Shown here: positions 41,823 to 49,666 of the stretch, one piece after another
Position numbering within the stretch: the stretch's first letter is position 1
Layout of the letters: the number at the start of each line of letters is the position of its first letter
NCBI RefSeq assembly: GCF_001641125.1
Contig: NZ_LWLP01000001.1
Span: 1,334,530-1,398,529, forward strand
Source: Arthrobacter sp. OY3WO11
GTDB taxonomy: Bacteria > Actinomycetota > Actinomycetes > Actinomycetales > Micrococcaceae
Length of the DNA stretch: 64,000 nt
Direction: 5' to 3'
Notes under the pieces: generated by a model
Told to the model about the DNA's origin: nothing
Database searches by the model: none
The model's input: the letters and a program-made list of their open reading frames with translations, nothing else
Made by a program: the position numbers and the translations under genes

Positions 41823-42022
41823 CAGCGGCGGCCAAACCCGTCTCCATCTCGCACCCGCCGCCGGCCCACGCCATCCCCGCGCTGTTGGCGCGTGAAGCGG
41901 CATACTGGATCCCGCCGTCGAACGTCCCGTGCCTTGATAACGGCCGCGGCAACGATGACGACGACGGCAGTGGCGCCTGGGAGCGTCACTGCGGCAATTA
42001 CATCGCAGGCATATTCCGGGCG
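41812..42022 (-). pseudogene. Truncated paralogue of the membrane HNH endonuclease
   Basis: The minus strand reads 'IAAVTLPGATAVVVIVAAAV', then 'IKARDVRRRDPVCRFTRQQR', then a degraded 'GDGFGRRCESVAG'. This follows the second membrane span and linker of the intact HNH protein at 24202-24777 almost word for word (compare 'GRDVRRRDPVRRFTRQQRRE'). It stops before the HNH catalytic part, where the tandem repeats begin. It is a broken second copy, presumably truncated at the repeat. The rest of 41712-42128 contains no other gene. Confidence 0.7.
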
Positions 42023-42128
42023 GACGGCCTGCCCTTGACAGCCGGACCGGGCCTAGGGAGCATCAAAGGTGCCGGTGCGCCTGGCTGTCTTCGCAAGCAG
42101 GCACTCCGGCTTCTTGAAGGGTAATCGG

Positions 42129-43145
42129 ATGCAGCCAGCTCTCCCGCGGCTCAGAACCTTGCGGAGTGTGACCGCCACCGTCGCGGCCCTCCTGGCGGTC
42201 TCGGCCGCGGGTTGCACCAGCCCTCCCGAGCCGCCTGACCGTCCCAGCGAGTCCGCGTCTCCCGCGCGCGATATTCGCATAGCAGCCGTCGGGGACATGA
42301 ACGGCGTCAGGACCTATGCGCCTGACAGCCCGTCCGGCCGCAATGCTGTGGCGATCACCCGGCTCGTGAAGAACAACGAGATTGATGCGTTCCTGGGTCT
42401 CGGAGACTTCCAGTACAACACCGCCTACTGCAATGACTACGTGAACTACTGGACGCGGCTGTGGGGCGGCACCAAGTCCAAGCTGTACTGGGTCTCCGGC
42501 CCAAACCACGATTGGAGACCCGGACGCAACGAAGACCTCGACAACTTCATGAACGGTGAATGCCCGGGGGCTCCGCAGAAGGCTGCCAGCAATCAGGAGC
42601 GCGGGTTCATCGGGAACGGGGAACCGTATTCAACGGATTTCGGGAACTGGCATTTCGCGTTCCTGTCCTCCGCGCAATGGCGCTACAACCCGGCGCGGGC
42701 CCGGGAGCTGACAACCTGGCTGGACAGGGACCTCGCAGCCGCCAAGGCGGTGGGCAAACACCTGGCAGTGGTGCACCACGAACCATATTTCACGTCGGAC
42801 ACGGACGAACATGAGCGGGCTTCCGACCATAAACCGTGGATCAACGTCATGTGGAAGCACCGCGTCCGCCTCACCCTGTCCGGGTCGCAGCACAACTACG
42901 AACGGTCATGCCCGGTGAACAACGCAGACCAGTGCGTCTATGACGGGATGACGGCGTTCCAGGTCTCCACGGGAGGCATCGGCCTCCGCCCCTTCACCAG
43001 CAGCCCGCCCTTCATCGTGCAGCGGTTCAGCGACACCCACGGGTTCCTCCGGCTGACACTGCGCGAAAACGGATCTTTCGACTGGGAATTCGTTCCAACC
43101 ACCGGCTCCAGCACGGACGTTGGCACCCGCCCCGCACCGCAGTAA
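42129..43145 (+). CDS. Metallophosphoesterase lipoprotein
   Basis: The ATG at 42129 gives 338 residues. A signal peptide ends in the lipobox 'LLAVSAAGC', so the protein is anchored outside the membrane. Metallophosphoesterase motifs follow: 'IRIAAVGDMNG' near 55, 'FLGLGDFQYNTAY' near 92, 'GPNHDW' in place of GNHD/E near 122, 'LAVVHHEPYF' near 220 and 'LSGSQHNYERS' near 255. The fold uses two metal ions to hydrolyse phosphate esters; 'NYER' recalls purple-acid-phosphatase-like enzymes. It probably releases phosphate or cleaves nucleotides outside the cell. A heavily deleted copy lies at 51355-51800. Confidence 0.8.
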   Translation: MQPALPRLRTLRSVTATVAALLAVSAAGCTSPPEPPDRPSESASPARDIRIAAVGDMNGVRTYAPDSPSGRNAVAITRLVKNNEIDAFLGLGDFQYNTAYCNDYVNYWTRLWGGTKSKLYWVSGPNHDWRPGRNEDLDNFMNGECPGAPQKAASNQERGFIGNGEPYSTDFGNWHFAFLSSAQWRYNPARARELTTWLDRDLAAAKAVGKHLAVVHHEPYFTSDTDEHERASDHKPWINVMWKHRVRLTLSGSQHNYERSCPVNNADQCVYDGMTAFQVSTGGIGLRPFTSSPPFIVQRFSDTHGFLRLTLRENGSFDWEFVPTTGSSTDVGTRPAPQ

Positions 43146-43159
43146 TCCACACAATACGA

Positions 43160-43176
43160 CGGCGGTGCTGCCGCCG
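43160..43176. terminator. Short hairpin between convergent genes
   Basis: CGGCGG and CCGCCG pair around a five-base loop between the convergent metallophosphoesterase and LacI genes. The same hairpin follows the deleted copy near 51780. No U-tract is visible. Confidence 0.4.
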
Positions 43177-43177
43177 G

Positions 43178-44287
43178 CTATTCTGGACCGGCCCCCTGAC
43201 TAATGCCGCTTGGCCCCTTGCTGCCGCGGGAGTTAGCCTGCGCGGCACTGGCGCGGACAACCAGCGTGGGTTCGATGGGGGTGCGGTCCACGTCCCGGCC
43301 CTCCATGGCACCAAGAAGCACCTCCATGCTCATGAGCGCCAAGGCCGTGAAATCCTGGCGCACAGTGGTCAGGGGAGGCAGGAAGTAGTCGGAACCTTCG
43401 ATGTCGTCAAAACCGACCACGCTCACGTCGTCCGGGACGCGGATCCCGTTTTCCGCGAAAGCGCGAATCAGCCCCAGAGCCGTGTGGTCGCTGGCGGCGA
43501 AGATGGCCTGGGGTACTTTTTCTTCCCGCACGAGCTGGAGGGCGGTCTCGTAAGCCCACCGGGGGCTCCAATCGCCCTCGAGGCACAGCCCTGGTGTAAG
43601 TCCGGCGTCGCGAAGCGAGGCCTCCCACCCGCGTTTGCGCACCCGCCCATCGAACCAGTCCATGGAGCCGGCGAAGTGGGCGATGTCGGTGTGGCCCAGG
43701 TCGATCAGGTGCTGGGTGGCCAGCCGTGCGCCCAGCTCCTGGTTTTCCGAGTACGTAAAGACATTGGGAGTCGATGACGCTCCCGCCGCGATCATCTCCA
43801 CCGGTACACGGCACGAGGCATTCCATACGGCTGCTGCCATGTCCACTACAGGCGCAATGACGATGATTCCCCCCACGCCGGTATCGTCCAGGGTGTCGAG
43901 GGCGGCCTGCACCGACTCTTCGTAGGGCTGTTCGACGCTGATGACAGTTGTGGCGTAGCCCTTCTTGCGTGCAACGTTTTCGAGGGCCATGAGCGTCCCC
44001 ACCGGGCCGAACCGTGGGGAGCCGTCGGAGAGTATTCCGATGGAAGTGGACCGGCTGGTGACCAGCGCCGTGGCTGCCCGGTTCCTGCGGTACCCGATGT
44101 CCTTGATCACCTGCAGAACCCGTTGCCGCGTTGCAGCGCTCACGTCCGGTGCGTCATTGAGTACCCGTGAGACTGTGCCGAAGGAGACGCCGGCAATGCT
44201 GGCCACGTCGTTGATGGTGGGTTTCCGGCGCAGCGGGGCATCCGGCAGCCTCTCGTTGGCCTCGCGGGGAACCGTCATGCCTGCCAC
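43178..44287 (-). CDS. LacI-family repressor of the divergent sugar ABC operon
   Basis: The GTG at 44287 sits five bases after GGAG and gives 369 residues; an ATG at 44278 is further from that site. The DNA-binding domain is 'KPTINDVASIAGVSFGTVSR' with hinge helix 'RNRAATALVTSRS'. The sugar-binding periplasmic-type domain follows: 'IGILSDGSPRFGP', 'GLIRAFAENGIRVPDDVSVV' and 'GFDDIEGSDYFLPPLTTVRQ'. It probably binds the three CGTAAACG-type palindromes at 44409-44465 and releases them when the transported sugar or its phosphate is present. The inducer is unknown. Confidence 0.9.
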   Translation of the reverse strand: MAGMTVPREANERLPDAPLRRKPTINDVASIAGVSFGTVSRVLNDAPDVSAATRQRVLQVIKDIGYRRNRAATALVTSRSTSIGILSDGSPRFGPVGTLMALENVARKKGYATTVISVEQPYEESVQAALDTLDDTGVGGIIVIAPVVDMAAAVWNASCRVPVEMIAAGASSTPNVFTYSENQELGARLATQHLIDLGHTDIAHFAGSMDWFDGRVRKRGWEASLRDAGLTPGLCLEGDWSPRWAYETALQLVREEKVPQAIFAASDHTALGLIRAFAENGIRVPDDVSVVGFDDIEGSDYFLPPLTTVRQDFTALALMSMEVLLGAMEGRDVDRTPIEPTLVVRASAAQANSRGSKGPSGISQGAGPE

Positions 44288-44394
44288 TGTCTCTCCTGTC
44301 GTGCACCTCACGGACACAGCCTCGCGGTTCCGTGCCTTTCGATCTTACGTCCGCCCGGCCCTCGCGTTCGATGAAACTGCCTGGGATGTGATGC

Positions 44395-44424
44395 TTGACA
44401 CGTTACTCCGTAAACGTTTACGAT
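44395..44424 (+). promoter_or_regulatory. SigA-type promoter of the sugar ABC operon
   Basis: TTGACA at 44395 and TACGAT at 44419 are separated by 18 bases. The first LacI operator lies inside the spacer and -10 element, so repressor binding would exclude RNA polymerase. Confidence 0.6.
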
Positions 44425-44465
44425 GGTGTCCGTAAACGTTCACGGTGGGGTCGTAAACGCTTACG
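44409..44465. promoter_or_regulatory. Three tandem LacI-type operators
   Basis: CGTAAACGTTTACG (44409-44422, perfect palindrome), CGTAAACGTTCACG (44431-44444) and CGTAAACGCTTACG (44452-44465) have starts 22 and 21 bases apart, so all face the same side of the helix. The third abuts the GGAGG ribosome site of the first gene. They fit the LacI-family consensus with a central CG. Confidence 0.85.
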
Positions 44466-44473
44466 GAGGAAAC

Positions 44474-44977
44474 ATGTTAGTGAGGAAAGGAGCGGGGATG
44501 CCCGACCACATCGTCTACGCACTCGCGCTCGATCCCAACGCCGGGCTTCGGGATGTCGACCAGGTCCAGTGGGCACATCTGGAGGTGCTTCTGAGGGACA
44601 CAGCGCCCGGCGATCTTGCAGTCGCCATACGCGCCTTTGTCTCTGCGGGCTCTTGGGCGGTCATCGGAATCTTCGATGACAATCTGCTCTGGGCGAGCCT
44701 GGTGGTCTCCGTCGACGACTCGGGCAAACCCGTGTCAGTGTCCACCCTTCAGCTGGCCGCGGCAGCGGGCGGCGACATGGCCAAGGCTGCCGGTGAGGCA
44801 GTGGGGTGGGTAAAAGCCCACCGCGGCCCGTGTTCCCTGGGCTTCTTCGTCGACAAAGCTCATGCAGAGGCGCTCCTGAGAGCTTCAGACAAGGCCGCTG
44901 CCATCCGCACAGCCGCGGCCTCAGGAGGACTGGTGCTGTCGCCGGTTCCGCCTGCCCTGGCTATTGCCCTCGCCTGA
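44474..44977 (+). CDS. Protein of unknown function, first gene of the LacI-controlled operon
   Basis: The ATG at 44474 follows GGAGG and gives 167 residues; an ATG at 44498 with AAAGGAG is an equally good alternative start. The sequence is soluble and mixed alpha/beta: 'DHIVYALALDPNAGLRDVDQ', 'DLAVAIRAFVSAGSWAVIGI' and 'SLGFFVDKAHAEALLRASDK'. No signal peptide, membrane span or known motif was seen. Its position directly behind the operators and just before the binding-protein gene suggests a role tied to sugar use. I do not recognise the family. Confidence 0.6.
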   Translation: MLVRKGAGMPDHIVYALALDPNAGLRDVDQVQWAHLEVLLRDTAPGDLAVAIRAFVSAGSWAVIGIFDDNLLWASLVVSVDDSGKPVSVSTLQLAAAAGGDMAKAAGEAVGWVKAHRGPCSLGFFVDKAHAEALLRASDKAAAIRTAAASGGLVLSPVPPALAIALA

Positions 44978-45027
44978 TCCATCCCAGGCGTCCACCCCTA
45001 TCCATCCACTCAAAGCACTGGAGAACA

Positions 45028-46188
45028 ATGATGATCCGCAGGCTTCCCATTGTGGCCCTTGCCGCAGCCCTGTCACTTTCCGTCGCTTCCTGCAGCAGTT
45101 CGACAACAGGCACCTCGAACGCTCCCGATGCCGGCGTGTCCGAGAAGGCCCAGCAGGCCCTTGACGAGATCAAGGGACAGGTCCTCAGCAAGGGGCCCAA
45201 CGGCGAGACGCCCTCCCCGGCGTCCGCAGCAGACCTGACACCTGAAGAGATTGAGAAGGTCAAGGCACTCGGTGCCAAGGCAGCCATCGTGATGCACTAC
45301 GGCGGCAACGACTGGGCTACCGCCCAGGTCAATGGGCTGAAGAGCGAATTCGAAAAACTCGGCATCAAGGTCATCGCCACAACCGACGCGAACTTCAAGC
45401 CGGACAAGCAGGTCTCGGATATCGAGACTGTCATGACCCAGGATCCCGACATCATCGTCTCCATCCCCACGGATCCTGTGGCCACCGCCTCCGCCTACAA
45501 GAAGGCCGCGGAAGCCGGCACCAAAATCGTCTTCATGGACAACATCCCCCAGGGGCTGACCGCCGGGCAGGACTACGTGTCTGTTGTTTCCGCTGACAAC
45601 TATGGGAACGGCGTCGTCTCTGCCCACCAGATGGCCAAGGCGCTTGGCGGCAAGGGGAAGATCGGGCTGGTCTTCCACCAGGCCGACTTCTTCGTGACCA
45701 AGCAGCGCTACGAGGGATTCAAGGAAACCATTACGAAGGAATACCCGGAGATCCAGGTCGTCGAGGAAAAGGGGATAGCCGGTCCGGACTTCGCTGGGGA
45801 CGCCCAGGCTGCTGCCAACGCAATGCTGAGCAAGTACCCAGACCTGTCCGGCATCTGGGCGGTCTGGGATGTTCCTGCAGAAGGTGTGATGGCCGCAGCA
45901 CGCGCCGCGGGCCGGCAGGACCTGAAGATCGCCACCGAGGACCTCGGCAAGAACGTCGCGATTGCCCTCGCCAAGGACGAACTCATCGTCGGCCTTGGAG
46001 CACAGGTTCCGTTCGACCAGGGTGTCACGGAAGCCCGGCTGGCCGCAGGGGCGCTCATCGGCAAGGAAGCGCCCGCTTATGTGGCGCTGAGTGCCCTCCC
46101 GGTTGACCACTCCAACGTCCTCGAAGCCTGGAAGCAGGTCTACCACGAGGACGCTCCGAAGGACATCCAGGACTCCTACAAGCAGTAG
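45028..46188 (+). CDS. Sugar ABC transporter substrate-binding lipoprotein (RbsB-like)
   Basis: The ATG at 45028 is followed by a second ATG. The 386-residue product has the signal 'IVALAAALSLSVASC' with lipobox cysteine, so it is an outer-leaflet lipoprotein. The mature chain has the periplasmic-binding type I fold: 'IVSIPTDPVATASAYKKAAE', 'VFMDNIPQGLTAG', 'GKIGLVFHQADFFVTKQRYE' and 'SGIWAVWDVPAEGVMAAARA'. This family binds monosaccharides or polyols for RbsABC-type importers. A long hairpin follows the gene, which may keep its message more abundant than the ATPase message. The ligand is not known. Confidence 0.9.
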   Translation: MMIRRLPIVALAAALSLSVASCSSSTTGTSNAPDAGVSEKAQQALDEIKGQVLSKGPNGETPSPASAADLTPEEIEKVKALGAKAAIVMHYGGNDWATAQVNGLKSEFEKLGIKVIATTDANFKPDKQVSDIETVMTQDPDIIVSIPTDPVATASAYKKAAEAGTKIVFMDNIPQGLTAGQDYVSVVSADNYGNGVVSAHQMAKALGGKGKIGLVFHQADFFVTKQRYEGFKETITKEYPEIQVVEEKGIAGPDFAGDAQAAANAMLSKYPDLSGIWAVWDVPAEGVMAAARAAGRQDLKIATEDLGKNVAIALAKDELIVGLGAQVPFDQGVTEARLAAGALIGKEAPAYVALSALPVDHSNVLEAWKQVYHEDAPKDIQDSYKQ

Positions 46189-46198
46189 CCAAGAACCG

Positions 46199-46226
46199 GC
46201 GGTGCGGGGGTTGCACCCCGCACCGC
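46199..46226 (+). terminator. Strong intercistronic hairpin after the binding-protein gene
   Basis: GCGGTGCGGGG pairs perfectly with CCCCGCACCGC over 11 bases around a six-base loop, with no U-tract. It probably acts as a partial terminator or an mRNA 3'-end stabiliser, raising binding protein relative to ATPase and permease. Confidence 0.6.
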
Positions 46227-46241
46227 GCCGAAAGGGCAACG

Positions 46242-47750
46242 ATGAACACCGCAGACAATGTCGTCGAGATGCGCTCGATTTCCAAGGGCTTCAACGGCGT
46301 TCCCGTATTGAAGGACGTGAGCTTCGACGTCCGCAAGGGCGAGGTCCACGCGCTCGCAGGCGGTAACGGCGCAGGGAAGTCCACGCTCATGAAGATCCTC
46401 CAGGGCGTTTATCAGGCAGACGCCGGCGAGATCCTCATTGGCGGCAAACCGGCCGCCATCAAATCCATCCAGGACGCCAAGGCCGCCGGAATCGGCATGG
46501 TCTTCCAGGAATTCAGCCTGGTACCGAGCCTGACCGTTGCAAAAAACATCTTCCTTGCCGCGGAACCGCTCGGCATGGGCGGGATGATCGACGACCGTGC
46601 CGCGGTGCGCCGGGCCAGGGAAGTTTTCACTGAGATGGAGGTCGACGTCGATCCCCGCGCCGAGGTCTCACGGCTCGGCACTGCATATTGGCAGCTGACC
46701 GAGATCGCCAAGGCTCTCGCACAGAACGCCCAGGTTCTGATCATGGACGAGCCCACTGCCAGCCTGGCCCGGCATGAGTCCGAAGCGCTCTTCGAACTGA
46801 TTGACCGCCTCAAGCAGCGTGGCATTTCAATCATCTACATCTCGCACCGCATGGATGAGGTGTACAGGCTGGCGGATCGGATCACCATCCTCCGCGACGG
46901 CCGCCACCTCCTCACCGCGCCGCTGACGGACGTCACTCCCGAACAAATCGTGGAAGGCATCGTCGGCAAGAAGATCGAGGGCCAGCTTTCCTATCGTGCG
47001 CGTGATCACGCGGCGCACGAAGGGGCTCCGCTGCTGGAAGTCCGCGGGCTCAACGCCGGGCCGCGGGTCCGGGATGTTTCCTTCGCGCTCCGGCCCGGCG
47101 AAATCCTCGGCCTGGCAGGGCTGATGGGGAGCGGACGAACCGAGCTCGCACGTGCACTCTTTGGCATTGACAAGGTGGACAGCGGTGAAATCCTCCTGCG
47201 GGGCAAAAAGGTCAACCTTGGCTCGCCGCAGCAGGCCATCAACGCGGGAGTCGCCCTCATCCCGGAGGACCGCAGGGCCCAGGGCCTCGTCCTGGAGCAC
47301 TCCGTCCAGGACAACCTGCTGCTTCCCCTCCTCGGCCAGATCCAGCGGGGACCCCTCCTGGATGGCGCCAAGGGCAAGGAGTTGTCCTCGTCCTTGATCA
47401 AGAGGTTCGCAGTGAAGGTGGCCCATCCCCACCGTCCGGTGCGGCTCCTCTCGGGCGGCAACCAGCAGAAGGTGGTCATCGCCAAGTGGCTGGGCACCGA
47501 TCCGGACATCCTGATCCTGGACGAGCCAACGGCCGGCGTCGACATCGGCACCAAGAGCGAAATCCTGGACATGATCCGTGAGCTGGCCAGTGCCGGCAAG
47601 GCCGTCATCGTCATCTCTTCCGAGTACCCGGAACTACTCGCGGTCAGCGACCGCGTACTCGTCCTCAAGGACGGCTCCATCATCCGCGATATTCCCCGCA
47701 GCGAGATCGCTGACGAGGAATATCTCCAACTCGCAGTACAGGGAGTCTGA
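46242..47750 (+). CDS. Sugar ABC transporter ATPase with two nucleotide-binding domains (RbsA/MglA-like)
   Basis: A 502-residue tandem ATPase. In the first half, Walker A is 'GGNGAGKSTLMK' and Walker B 'LIMDEPTAS', but the signature region reads 'RLGTAYWQLTEIAKAL' in place of LSVGQQQ. In the second half the P-loop is the family-typical degenerate 'GLMGSGRTEL', with signature 'LSGGNQQKVVIAKWL' and Walker B 'LILDEPTAGVDIG'. Such asymmetry is normal for RbsA-type proteins, where only some sites hydrolyse ATP. It energises the permease encoded two bases downstream. The substrate is a sugar or polyol inferred from family. Confidence 0.9.
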   Translation: MNTADNVVEMRSISKGFNGVPVLKDVSFDVRKGEVHALAGGNGAGKSTLMKILQGVYQADAGEILIGGKPAAIKSIQDAKAAGIGMVFQEFSLVPSLTVAKNIFLAAEPLGMGGMIDDRAAVRRAREVFTEMEVDVDPRAEVSRLGTAYWQLTEIAKALAQNAQVLIMDEPTASLARHESEALFELIDRLKQRGISIIYISHRMDEVYRLADRITILRDGRHLLTAPLTDVTPEQIVEGIVGKKIEGQLSYRARDHAAHEGAPLLEVRGLNAGPRVRDVSFALRPGEILGLAGLMGSGRTELARALFGIDKVDSGEILLRGKKVNLGSPQQAINAGVALIPEDRRAQGLVLEHSVQDNLLLPLLGQIQRGPLLDGAKGKELSSSLIKRFAVKVAHPHRPVRLLSGGNQQKVVIAKWLGTDPDILILDEPTAGVDIGTKSEILDMIRELASAGKAVIVISSEYPELLAVSDRVLVLKDGSIIRDIPRSEIADEEYLQLAVQGV

Positions 47751-47752
47751 AA

Positions 47753-48739
47753 GTGAGCAAGGCAAACACCATCGCACCCCGGGACACCGCGGCGCCCCGT
47801 AATTTCGGCACCATCCTCAAAGAACTCGACTGGCGGCGCTACGTCATCTACATCGGCTTCGTCGTTGTCTTCCTGTTTTTCGCCGTTCTGCTCCGCGACC
47901 AGGGCTTCCTGTCGCCAAACAATCTGCTGAACATCTTCCGGCAGACCGCCACCATCACCGTCATCGCCGTGGGCATGACCTACGTGATCGCGTGCGCGGA
48001 GATCGACCTGAGCGTCGGATCCGTGGCCGGCCTCTCCAGTGTGTGCACGGCGATGGCCCTCTCCCAGTGGGGCCTGGTCCCCGGAATCCTGGCCGGCCTC
48101 GCCGTCGGGCTTGTGGTCGGCTCGGTCAACGGTGCCCTGGTCAGCCTCCTTGGCATCCCGTCCTTCCTGGTGACCCTCGGCATGCTGGGGATAGCCGTCG
48201 GCGTGGCCCAGTGGATCACGGCGTCGGCGCCCCAGCCCATCCTGAACGACACGTTCAACATGCTGTTTGGATCCGGCAACTTCGGTCCAATTCCGGGCCT
48301 GGTGGTCTGGAGCGCCATCTTTGTCGCCATCGGCGCCGTCGTGCTGAACCGCACCAAGTTCGGCCGCCAGGTCCTGGCTACCGGAGGCAACCGCAACGCC
48401 GCAGAGTTCACCGGCATCAACACGAAGCGCATCAAATTCCAGGTGCTCCTCATCTCAGCCGTGGCGGCAAGCGTCGCCGGCATGCTCTACGCCGGCCGCC
48501 TCCAGTCCGGACGGTTCCAGTGGGGATCGGGAGACGAACTCTCAGCCATCGCGGCCGTCATCCTGGGTGGAACCAGCCTCTTCGGCGGGTTCGGCTCCAT
48601 CATCGGCACCCTCTTCGGCGCCCTGCTGATCGGCCTGATCAACAACGGATTGATCCTCGCCGGACTCGACAGCAGCCAGCAGCAAGTGGTCCGCGGCGCA
48701 ATCATCATCCTGGCCGTCGCCCTGGCACGGAAGAAGTAG
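47753..48739 (+). CDS. Sugar ABC transporter permease (RbsC-like)
   Basis: A 328-residue protein from a GTG start two bases after the ATPase stop. About eight to ten hydrophobic segments are seen, including 'YIGFVVVFLFFAVLLRD'. Family motifs are 'VIACAEIDLSVGSVAGLSSV', 'LGMLGIAVGVAQWI' and 'ATGGNRNAAEFTGINTKRIK', followed by 'AIAAVILGGTSLFGGFGSII'. It forms the homodimeric channel for the RbsA-like ATPase. The end is 46 bases before the isomerase gene, and no terminator lies between, so transcription probably continues. Confidence 0.9.
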   Translation: MSKANTIAPRDTAAPRNFGTILKELDWRRYVIYIGFVVVFLFFAVLLRDQGFLSPNNLLNIFRQTATITVIAVGMTYVIACAEIDLSVGSVAGLSSVCTAMALSQWGLVPGILAGLAVGLVVGSVNGALVSLLGIPSFLVTLGMLGIAVGVAQWITASAPQPILNDTFNMLFGSGNFGPIPGLVVWSAIFVAIGAVVLNRTKFGRQVLATGGNRNAAEFTGINTKRIKFQVLLISAVAASVAGMLYAGRLQSGRFQWGSGDELSAIAAVILGGTSLFGGFGSIIGTLFGALLIGLINNGLILAGLDSSQQQVVRGAIIILAVALARKK

Positions 48740-48785
48740 CTTACATGACTCTCAACTCTTCTTCGGATCCCGAAAGGCAGAAGCA

Positions 48786-49601
48786 ATGAAACTCGGTTAC
48801 TGTTCCATCACCTGGGGCGGCGTCGTCGGCCACGCCCAAGGCGTGACGAGCGTCAAAGACCTCTTTTACCTGACCCACGGCTCCATGAAGGACGCCGTCC
48901 GGGACATCGCCTCCGTGGGCTACGAAGGTGTGGAGATGTTCGACGGCAACCTCGCGGAATACGCGGAAAAGCCCGACGAGCTCAAAGAAATCCTGAGCAG
49001 CTCCGGAGTTTCCCTGACGAGTGTGTATACCGGCGCCAACTTCATTTACGCCGACATCCTTCCCGACGAAATGCACCGGATCCACCGGGCCGCCGAGCTG
49101 GCCGCGAACTTCGGTGCGGAACGACTGGTCGTCGGAGGCGGCGCGCGGCGCGCGGCGGGAACCACAGAAGAGGACTACCACCGCCTCGGAACGGCGCTGG
49201 ACAGCGTCACGGACATCGCGGAAAGCTTCGGGCTGTCGGCGAGCTACCATCCGCACCTGACCACCATTGTGGAAAGCCCGGACGAGCTGGACAAGCTCAT
49301 GCCGCTCACCCGGATCGGTTTCTGCCCCGACACGGCCCACCTTGCTGCCGGTGGGGCGGACCCGGCCGCGGTCATCCGGAAGTACCCCGACAGGATCCGG
49401 CATGTCCACCTCAAGGACCTTCGGCGAGAGCCTTTTTCGTTCCTGCCCCTGGGCCTGGGTGAACTCGACTTCCCGGACATCCTCGCTGCCATCCGGGAGA
49501 GCGGCTACGACAGCTGGCTCATGGTCGAGCTCGACGGCTACGACGGAGATCCCCGGGAAGCAGCCGCCATCAGCAAGAAGTACCTCGAGAAACTCCTCTG
49601 A
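48786..49601 (+). CDS. Sugar phosphate isomerase/epimerase (xylose isomerase-like TIM barrel)
   Basis: A 271-residue protein with a GAAAGGCAGAAGCA leader. Barrel motifs are 'KLGYCSITWGGVVGHAQG', 'GYEGVEMFDGNLAEYAEKPD', 'GLSASYHPHLTTIVE', 'IGFCPDTAHLAAGGADPAAV' and 'IRHVHLKDLRREPFSFLPLG'. The glutamates, aspartate and histidines of a divalent-metal site can be picked out. Enzymes of this type isomerise or epimerise sugars or inosose-like intermediates. It follows the importer and precedes a sugar dehydrogenase. It likely handles the dehydrogenase product, for example a keto-sugar. Confidence 0.85.
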   Translation: MKLGYCSITWGGVVGHAQGVTSVKDLFYLTHGSMKDAVRDIASVGYEGVEMFDGNLAEYAEKPDELKEILSSSGVSLTSVYTGANFIYADILPDEMHRIHRAAELAANFGAERLVVGGGARRAAGTTEEDYHRLGTALDSVTDIAESFGLSASYHPHLTTIVESPDELDKLMPLTRIGFCPDTAHLAAGGADPAAVIRKYPDRIRHVHLKDLRREPFSFLPLGLGELDFPDILAAIRESGYDSWLMVELDGYDGDPREAAAISKKYLEKLL

Positions 49602-49666
49602 CCCCTTTGACCATCAGGGAAAGCCACCGCAGGCGCTCCCGCCTTTCCGGAAGGAACACGATTTAC

